A stretch of 5,624 nt of DNA from Halobacteria archaeon. GTDB lineage: Bacteria > Pseudomonadota > Gammaproteobacteria > UBA9214. The notes under the pieces are model-generated. The model worked only from the letters and a program-made list of their open reading frames with translations, had not been told where the DNA came from and ran no database searches. Where the stretch lies: NCBI GenBank assembly GCA_013041945.1, contig JABDRC010000085.1:1-5624 (forward strand). Direction: 5' to 3'. Numbering within the stretch: the stretch's first letter is position 1; each line of letters begins with the position of its first letter. Made by a program: the position numbers and the translations under genes. Positions 1 to 5,624 of this stretch are shown in pieces.

Positions 1-32
1 CACAGAGAACACAGAGAATAACAATTTTTCCT

Positions 33-83
33 GTCATCCCCGTCACCGCATGCGCGGGGACAGGCTCCGGCGGGGGGATCCAG
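33..83 (+). repeat. dRS3-like repeat, copy 1, enlarged and degenerate
   Basis: The outer parts gtcatccccg (33-42) and cggggggatccag (71-83) match the two ends of the 27-nt repeat in its ATCCCC form. About 24 extra bases sit between them, including the self-complementary cgcatgcg at 47-54. The 3' arm appears twice (gcgcgggga near 52-60, ggcgggggga near 70-78), which suggests a local duplication. Some similarity to copy 2 goes on past the core, up to an ACTGCAGT palindrome in each. Confidence 0.6.
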
Positions 84-196
84 CCTGAAACTCACTGCAG
101 TGATTGAAATTCATGCAACAACAGTCAATGAAATAGCTGTTTTGCAAAACGGAAGAAGTGGCGCCTTTACATGGACTGGATCAATGAAAATAGCAC

Positions 197-223
197 GTCA
201 TTCCCGCGCAGGCGGGAATCCAG
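197..223 (+). repeat. dRS3-like palindromic repeat, copy 2
   Basis: The core attcccgc-gcag-gcgggaat at 200-219 is an 8-bp perfect stem with a 4-nt loop. It fits the pattern ATTCCC-N8-GGGAAT that defines dRS3 in Neisseria, with gtc before it and ccag after. All 27 bases are the exact reverse complement of copy 3 at 323-349. Confidence 0.85.
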
Positions 224-322
224 TCTGGAAATTACAACTGCAGTAAATGCAGATCAATCTGTAGATACATCGCGCTGTTCAATTGCAAGCAACATATGGG
301 ACATGCGGTTGTGTGTTTGCCG

Positions 323-349
323 CTGGATTCCCGCCTGCGCGGGAATGAC
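323..349 (-). repeat. dRS3-like palindromic repeat, copy 3
   Basis: This is the exact 27-nt reverse complement of copy 2, with its core palindrome at 327-346. The two copies face each other and span 197-349 (153 bp). Similarity to copy 4 in the ftsH-folP gap runs further, over 314-350 (37 nt with two differences), so copies 3 and 4 share more than the core. Confidence 0.85.
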
Positions 350-464
350 ATCGTGATTTGATTATATTTGCGTGCAAGTAATTTTTACTCTGTGTTCTCA
401 GTGGTCTCTGTGGTGTAGTTGGTTATCTACTTAGAGGCTTCTCTACGTGAAAATACAGGGGCAG

Positions 465-492
465 GAGACTGCTTCACTATGCTCGCAATGAT
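465..492 (-). repeat. short intergenic repeat of the 'CATTGCGAGC...GAAGCAGTCTC' kind
   Basis: On the minus strand this stretch contains cattgcgagc, then atagt, then gaagcagtctc. I recognise it as a degenerate copy of a short repeat (roughly GTCATTGCGAGC...GAAGCAATCTC) that recurs between genes in many unrelated bacterial genomes. TGC and GCA at its ends can pair, but the stem is poor. It lies 33 bp past the glmM stop. The family assignment rests on memory of the pattern, not on a search. Confidence 0.45.
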
Positions 493-501
493 AGAAATGC
501 T

Positions 502-524
502 TCAGTCAACCGGGATATAACTGA
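502..524 (-). terminator. weak hairpin directly after glmM
   Basis: The minus strand right after the glmM stop can form a 7-bp stem, TCAGTTA with TGACTGA (one G-U pair), around a 9-nt loop. Only a short ATTTCT stretch follows some bases later, not a U-tract. It is the only hairpin close to the stop codon, so it is listed as a weak candidate. Confidence 0.25.
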
Positions 525-1859
525 TTACACCGCGGCGGCAACGACAGAGGCCAGCTGATCGGCCTCTTCCACTACTTCTTTTTCGTCTTCGCCCTCGACC
601 ATGACACGCACCACGGGTTCGGTGCCCGAGGGGCGCAGCAACACCCGCCCGCGGCCGGCCAGGCGCTTCTCTGCAGACGTCACGGCCTCCTGCACGGCCG
701 GCGTACTGCCCAGGTCGACCTTGCTGCTGACCGGTACGTTGATCATGTGCTGGGGATACTTTGCCATTCCGGACTTCAGTTCGTGCAGGGTCTGGTCCGC
801 ACGCCGCATGGCGGCCATCACCTGCAGTGCAGAGACAATACCGTCGCCCGTAGTGGTGCGGTCAAGACAGATAATGTGACCGGACGATTCGCCACCGATC
901 AGACTGCCGGTCTGCTGCAACAGCTCGAGCACATAGCGGTCACCGACCCTGGCACGCTCGAACGGGATATCGAGCGACAGCAGGGCATGCTCCAGACCGA
1001 GGTTGCTCATCTGGGTGCCCACCACGCCGCCCTGCAGCTTGCCCTCGCGATATCGCGAGACGGCAATGATGAACAGCAACTCGTCGCCATCGACCAGCTC
1101 ACCCTTGTGATCGACCATGATAAGGCGGTCGCCGTCGCCATCGAGTGCGATACCGATATCGGCACCGTGCTCCAGCACCATCTTCTGCATCAGCTCCGGT
1201 CGTGTTGAGCCGCAATCCTTGTTGATATTCAGGCCGTCCGGTGAAACACCGGTGGTGATGACCTCGGCGCCCAGCTCCCTGAACACGCTTGGCGCCACCT
1301 GGTAGGTGGCCCCGTTGGCGCAGTCGACCACAACCTTCAAACCGTACATGCCCATATTGAGCGGGATGGTGCTCTTGCAAAATTCGATATAACGGCCTTC
1401 CGCATCCTTCAGGCGCACGGCCTTGCCGAGCCGGTTCGATTCGACCGTGGCCAGCGGCTTTTCAAGCTCGGCCTCGATGGCGGCCTCGACCCCGTCATCC
1501 AGCTTGGCGCCTTCGCTGGAAAAGAACTTGATGCCATTGTCCGCATAGGCGTTGTGCGAGGCACTGATGACGATACCGGCACAGGCATGCAGGGTGCGTG
1601 TCAGGTAGGCGATGGCAGGCGTCGGCATGGGACCCGTCAGACGGATATCCACGCCCGCCGCCGACAGCCCGGCCTCGAGCGCCGATTCGAACATGTAACC
1701 CGATATGCGGGTATCCTTGCCGATAATCACGCTGTCGCCCGCATGCCGGCCGAGGACCCGGCCGGTGGCCCAGCCCAGTTTCAGCATGAATTCAGCCGTA
1801 ATCGGCTCTTCACCGACGCGGCCACGGATTCCGTCTGTTCCGAAATATTTTCTGGACAC
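525..1859 (-). CDS. glmM: phosphoglucosamine mutase
   Basis: GlmM converts glucosamine-6-phosphate to glucosamine-1-phosphate, the step before GlmU in making UDP-GlcNAc for peptidoglycan and lipopolysaccharide. The protein has 444 residues (E. coli 445) with the four domains of the alpha-D-phosphohexomutase family. It opens with KYFGTDGIRGRVG. The phosphorylated Ser101 lies in ISASHN (residues 98-103), the metal-binding loop DGDGDR is at 240-245, the sugar-binding loop GGESSGH at 322-328, and the phosphate-binding loop RPSGTEPVVRV at 409-419. The residue after SHN is Ala104, where the E. coli and Pseudomonas enzymes I remember have Pro. The start is GTG with AAAAGGA 8 nt upstream; the stop is TAA at 525-527. 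It is the last gene of the cluster. secG, its usual downstream neighbour in E. coli, is not seen; repeat-rich noncoding DNA follows. Confidence 0.97.
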   Translation of the reverse strand: MSRKYFGTDGIRGRVGEEPITAEFMLKLGWATGRVLGRHAGDSVIIGKDTRISGYMFESALEAGLSAAGVDIRLTGPMPTPAIAYLTRTLHACAGIVISASHNAYADNGIKFFSSEGAKLDDGVEAAIEAELEKPLATVESNRLGKAVRLKDAEGRYIEFCKSTIPLNMGMYGLKVVVDCANGATYQVAPSVFRELGAEVITTGVSPDGLNINKDCGSTRPELMQKMVLEHGADIGIALDGDGDRLIMVDHKGELVDGDELLFIIAVSRYREGKLQGGVVGTQMSNLGLEHALLSLDIPFERARVGDRYVLELLQQTGSLIGGESSGHIICLDRTTTGDGIVSALQVMAAMRRADQTLHELKSGMAKYPQHMINVPVSSKVDLGSTPAVQEAVTSAEKRLAGRGRVLLRPSGTEPVVRVMVEGEDEKEVVEEADQLASVVAAAV

Positions 1860-1867
1860 CTGGTGTT

Positions 1868-1874
1868 TCCTTTT
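1868..1874 (-). promoter_or_regulatory. ribosome binding site of glmM (supports the GTG start)
   Basis: The minus strand reads AAAAGGA, 8 nt before the GTG at 1857-1859. The GTG is the codon that places MSRKYFGTDG at the N-terminus expected for GlmM. The site lies inside the 36-nt folP-glmM gap. Confidence 0.7.
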
Positions 1875-1895
1875 ATCGTCCTGGTACTAGCTGTT

Positions 1896-2768
1896 TTAGC
1901 CGGTTTCCACGGGTTCGTAAAGCGCCTGCGTGGCCATGCTCATGACGGCATGACACATATCGAGGGCCTCGCGCGTGGCATGCACATCATGTGTGCGGAT
2001 GATGCGCGCGCCCTGCCATGCCGCGATCACCGCCAGCGACAGGCTCGGGTATAACCGTTTATCGACCGGCAGGCCCAGCACCTTACCGATCAGGGACTTT
2101 CGGGACAGTCCGACCAGGACCGGGAATCCCCGGCTGACTAACCGGTGCAGCGCCTGCAGCAACAGGAGATTGTGATCGGTGGTCTTGCCGAAACCGAAAC
2201 CGGGATCGAGCAGGATGCGTTCGCGGGCAATGCCACCGGCGATACAGGCCCCGGCACGCGCCTGCAGGAAATCGCCGACCTCGTTGACGACATCGCCGTA
2301 GTGCGGATCGTCCTGCATGGTGCCCGGCGCTCCCTGCATGTGCATCAGGCACACCGGCACGCCCAGTCCGGCAACCATGTCGATCGCCCCATCGGCCTGC
2401 AGGGCATAGACATCATTGACCAGGCCGGCGCCGGCGGCGACTGCCGCCTGCATCACGGCCGGTTTGCGTGTATCCACCGAGACCGGCACATCGGTCGCAT
2501 CGCACAGCGCCTCGATCACCGGGATGACCCGGTCCAGTTCCGCGTCGATGCTGACATCGGCCGCGCCCGGCCGGGTGGACTCCCCGCCGACGTCGATGAT
2601 GGCTGCACCTTCCTCGACCATCTGCAGCCCACGCGCCACGGCCATATCGATGGCCAGGAATTCACCGCCATCGGAGAAGGAATCGGGCGTGACATTGAGG
2701 ATGCCCATGACGCGCGGACGCGACAGTTCCAGCGGCCTGCCGGCGCAGTCGAGAATCAATGGGTTCAT
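1896..2768 (-). CDS. folP: dihydropteroate synthase
   Basis: DHPS condenses 6-hydroxymethyl-7,8-dihydropterin diphosphate with p-aminobenzoate to give dihydropteroate in cytosolic folate synthesis. It is the sulfonamide target. The 290-residue protein (E. coli about 282) is a TIM barrel with all family motifs: NVTPDSFSDGG at 25-35 (loop 1), GGESTRPG at 61-68 (loop 2), SVDT at 97-100, NDV at 118-120, MHMQG at 142-146, DPGFGFGKT at 188-196, GLSRKS at 220-225 with the active-site Lys, and IRTHDV at 257-262. Nothing in the sulfa-binding loops looks like a resistance insertion. The ATG start is fixed by an in-frame TAA 9 nt upstream. It follows ftsH after 259 bp and precedes glmM by 36 nt, so folP and glmM are probably cotranscribed. 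I saw no convincing promoter in the gap upstream. Confidence 0.97.
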   Translation of the reverse strand: MNPLILDCAGRPLELSRPRVMGILNVTPDSFSDGGEFLAIDMAVARGLQMVEEGAAIIDVGGESTRPGAADVSIDAELDRVIPVIEALCDATDVPVSVDTRKPAVMQAAVAAGAGLVNDVYALQADGAIDMVAGLGVPVCLMHMQGAPGTMQDDPHYGDVVNEVGDFLQARAGACIAGGIARERILLDPGFGFGKTTDHNLLLLQALHRLVSRGFPVLVGLSRKSLIGKVLGLPVDKRLYPSLSLAVIAAWQGARIIRTHDVHATREALDMCHAVMSMATQALYEPVETG

Positions 2769-2780
2769 CAGGTGGGTTTA

Positions 2781-2785
2781 TCCTT
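2781..2785 (-). promoter_or_regulatory. probable ribosome binding site of folP
   Basis: The minus strand reads AAGGA here, 12 nt before the ATG at 2766-2768, which is longer than ideal spacing. An in-frame TAA at 2778-2780 lies between it and the ATG, so translation cannot begin further upstream. Apart from a CTG directly before it, the ATG is the only possible start near the conserved N-terminus. Confidence 0.5.
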
Positions 2786-2828
2786 GAATATCGATTTGCA
2801 CCGCAAAGTACAGGGAGAAAAGACTATT

Positions 2829-2855
2829 GTCATTCCCGCGCAGGCAGGAATCCAG
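2829..2855 (+). repeat. dRS3-like palindromic repeat, copy 4, between ftsH and folP
   Basis: This copy differs from copy 2 at a single base in 27: gcgggaat becomes gcaggaat. It is inverted relative to copy 5, and the pair spans 2829-2976 (148 bp). The changed base gives a C-A mismatch in a plus-strand RNA but a U-G wobble in the minus-strand RNA, which is the strand transcribed here. Similarity to copy 3 runs beyond the core, over 2828-2864. It lies 60 bp upstream of the folP start. Confidence 0.8.
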
Positions 2856-2949
2856 TGGCAAACAAGTAGCTACAGGTTCAGAAAAGATACGGGGTCACTG
2901 GGTGAAAGGACCATTTTTGTGATACTCACCTGCATCTGACATCCACAAA

Positions 2950-2976
2950 CTGGATCCCCGCTTGCGCGGGGATGAC
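2950..2976 (-). repeat. dRS3-like palindromic repeat, copy 5 (ATCCCC variant), between ftsH and folP
   Basis: Read on the minus strand this is GTC, then the hairpin atccccgc-gcaa-gcggggat, then CCAG. The stem has 8 perfect base pairs and the loop GCAA is a GNRA tetraloop closed by C-G, so the transcript should fold very stably. It begins 51 bp after the ftsH stop and lies in the sense direction of ftsH-folP transcription. Both arms carry a change relative to copies 2 and 3 (attccc to atcccc, gggaat to ggggat), so pairing is kept. No U-tract follows, so it is not a standard intrinsic terminator. It may affect mRNA processing or stability. Confidence 0.8.
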
Positions 2977-3027
2977 AGTTAAAATCGTCGCTGACGGTGA
3001 ATTATGTTTATGCACCAGTGGAGAGTA

Positions 3028-4947
<1,920 letters not shown>

Positions 4948-4952
4948 AGCGG

Positions 4953-4959
4953 TTTCCTC
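4953..4959 (-). promoter_or_regulatory. ribosome binding site of ftsH (fixes the TTG start)
   Basis: The minus strand reads GAGGAAA here, with 8 nt between GAGG and the TTG codon at 4945-4947. This strong, well-spaced Shine-Dalgarno supports TTG as the true start. No ATG or GTG of the same frame lies nearby upstream. Confidence 0.75.
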
Positions 4960-4984
4960 GACCCTGTTTATATAAAATGATGGA

Positions 4985-5007
4985 GCGCCTAGCTTGCTTC
5001 TCGGCGC
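4985..5007 (-). other. small stem in the rlmE-ftsH gap, possible weak terminator or attenuator
   Basis: The 82-nt gap between rlmE and ftsH has a perfect 5-bp inverted repeat, gcgcc at 4985-4989 and ggcgc at 5003-5007, around a 13-nt loop. On the transcribed minus strand it is followed by an AT-rich patch that includes the self-complementary TATATA at 4969-4974. There is no clean U-tract, so a full terminator is unlikely. The TATATA could serve as a -10 box for ftsH, but I see no matching -35 box at 16-18 nt. The role is undecided. Confidence 0.2.
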
Positions 5008-5029
5008 GTCAAATGCACGACTTGAGCCA

Positions 5030-5624
5030 TTATGACATATTAGTGCCCTTGCGACCCTGCGCCAGCAGGTACACTTCCCTGCTCCGCGGGCGCGATGCTT
5101 TTGGCTTCCTTATCAACAGCTTGCTGTATTTCTTACGCAGGTCCGTGAGCAGCTGATCGAAGCCCTCGCCCTGGAAAACCTTGCACAGCAGGCTGCCGCC
5201 CTTGTCCTGTACTTTGTCTGCAAAATCCACCGCCAGTTCCACCAGATACATGCTGCGCGGCTGGTCCACGGCATTCATACCGCTGATATTGGGTGCCATA
5301 TCGGACATTACAAGGTCGACTTTCCTCTGCTGGAGCTTTTGCAGGAGTATTTCAACAACTCCATCTTCCCTGAAGTCCCCCTGGATGAATTCGACCCCGG
5401 GTAGCTCGTCCATGGGCAGGATATCCAGGGCAATGATACGACCACGCCCGCGGAGGATCCCGGCCGCATACTGGGACCAGCCGCCGGGTGCGGCACCGAG
5501 ATCGACAATGGTCATGCCCGGCCGGATGATCCGGTCGCGTTCCTGCAGTTCTGCCAGTTTGTACACGGCGCGCGAGCGGTAGCCTTCACGCTGCGCGCGC
5601 TTGACGTATTCATCATCGAAATGT
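5030..5624 (-). CDS. rlmE: 23S rRNA (uridine-2'-O-)methyltransferase RlmE, 5' end cut off
   Basis: RlmE (RrmJ/FtsJ) is the SAM-dependent enzyme that 2'-O-methylates U2552 in the A loop of 23S rRNA during late 50S assembly. The reading frame stays open to the window edge, giving 197 visible residues that begin HFDDEYVKRAQ. The SAM-binding motif VDLGAAPGGWSQY is at visible residues 40-52. The known catalytic tetrad K-D-K-E is complete: Lys22 in RAVYKL, Asp108 in MSDMAPN, Lys148 in CKVFQGEGF and Glu183 in SREVY. Each is offset by exactly 16 from E. coli K38, D124, K164 and E199 as I remember them, so about 16 N-terminal residues lie outside the window. The GTG at 5564-5566 is an internal valine codon, not the start, because conserved sequence continues upstream of it. 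The stop is TAA at 5030-5032, 82 nt before ftsH, the usual neighbour. Identity is near certain; only the 5' end is missing. Confidence 0.96.
   Translation of the reverse strand, partial: HFDDEYVKRAQREGYRSRAVYKLAELQERDRIIRPGMTIVDLGAAPGGWSQYAAGILRGRGRIIALDILPMDELPGVEFIQGDFREDGVVEILLQKLQQRKVDLVMSDMAPNISGMNAVDQPRSMYLVELAVDFADKVQDKGGSLLCKVFQGEGFDQLLTDLRKKYSKLLIRKPKASRPRSREVYLLAQGRKGTNMS

Larger units (their letters stand above)
1..403. mobile_element. possible MITE-like unit framed by CACAGAG-type inverted repeats
   Basis: gagaacacagag at 5-16 has its exact reverse complement at 388-399. Extended to 1-16 against 388-403 the match is 15 of 16. The right arm continues outward with more CAGAG-like sequence (ggtctctgtggtg, 403-415), and the left arm is cut by the window edge, so the true ends are unknown. 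Between the arms lie three dRS3-like repeats and no credible gene. Absence of a transposase fits a non-autonomous element, but target-site duplications cannot be seen. Two repeats simply meeting by chance is the alternative. Confidence 0.35.
1..524. other. 524-bp gene-free interval downstream of glmM
   Basis: No credible coding sequence, tRNA or other RNA gene is visible on either strand. The interval holds the outer CACAGAG inverted repeat, three dRS3-like palindromes, a 12-bp palindrome tcactgcagtga (92-103), one CATTGCGAGC-type repeat and a weak hairpin after glmM. The stretches between these (about 104-196 and 245-322) are more AT-rich and show nothing I can name. Confidence 0.7.

Noticed and set aside
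1..349. CRISPR array
   Set aside because: The repeats are palindromic, vary in orientation and have irregular spacing of unequal length, and no cas gene is present.
171..356. A 61-codon open frame containing FPRRRESS and WIPACAGMT
   Set aside because: Both peptides are translations of repeat copies 2 and 3. Such peptides are a familiar source of false hypothetical proteins. No ribosome binding site or family supports it.
2145..2939. A 264-codon open frame on the plus strand opposite folP and running into the gap
   Set aside because: It is antisense to folP with no domain. Its end, IVIPAQAGIQW, is simply the translated dRS3-like repeat (copy 4).
2950..2976. Classical intrinsic terminator after ftsH
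   Set aside because: The stem is strong, but the sequence after it on the transcribed strand is CCAGTTTGTGG, without a U-tract, and the same hairpin recurs as a dispersed repeat.
4969..5015. Heat-shock (sigma-32) or sigma-70 promoter for ftsH in the rlmE-ftsH gap
   Set aside because: TTGACG and a CTCCAT or TATATA element are present on the minus strand, but the spacing is too long (about 21 and 31 nt) for either promoter class.

Overview
The window is an ordinary gammaproteobacterial housekeeping segment. Its unusual content lies in the gaps between genes. Four genes lie on the minus strand in the order rlmE (5' end cut by the window edge), ftsH, folP, glmM. This is the conserved rlmE-ftsH-folP-glmM order known from E. 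coli and many other Gammaproteobacteria. High similarity of FtsH, RlmE and GlmM to the E. coli proteins as I remember them, a fairly high G+C content and the repeat-rich gaps suggest an environmental gammaproteobacterium. I cannot name the genus from the sequence.

Layout from right to left, in the direction of transcription: 5624-5030 rlmE (23S rRNA 2'-O-methyltransferase, about 16 N-terminal residues missing); an 82-nt gap with a small stem and an AT-rich patch; 4947-3028 ftsH (membrane AAA+ zinc protease, TTG start with a strong Shine-Dalgarno); a 259-bp gap with two inverted palindromic repeats; 2768-1896 folP (dihydropteroate synthase); a 36-nt gap; 1859-525 glmM (phosphoglucosamine mutase, GTG start); then 524 bp without a gene. 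That last stretch holds three more copies of the palindromic repeat, an outer inverted repeat made of CACAGAG-type units, and one repeat of the 'CATTGCGAGC' kind. secG, which follows glmM in E. coli, is not within the 524 bp visible.

The four proteins do not form one pathway. RlmE matures the large ribosomal subunit, FtsH controls membrane and regulatory protein turnover, FolP makes the folate precursor dihydropteroate, and GlmM makes glucosamine-1-phosphate for peptidoglycan and lipopolysaccharide. All look intact and functional in the visible part. I found no new defence system, CRISPR array, RNA gene or mobile-element protein. The observations most worth a second look are the dRS3-like repeats (ATTCCC-N8-GGGAAT), which occur as inverted pairs of nearly equal span (153 and 148 bp) in two separate gaps, and the possible MITE-like unit that frames one of these pairs.
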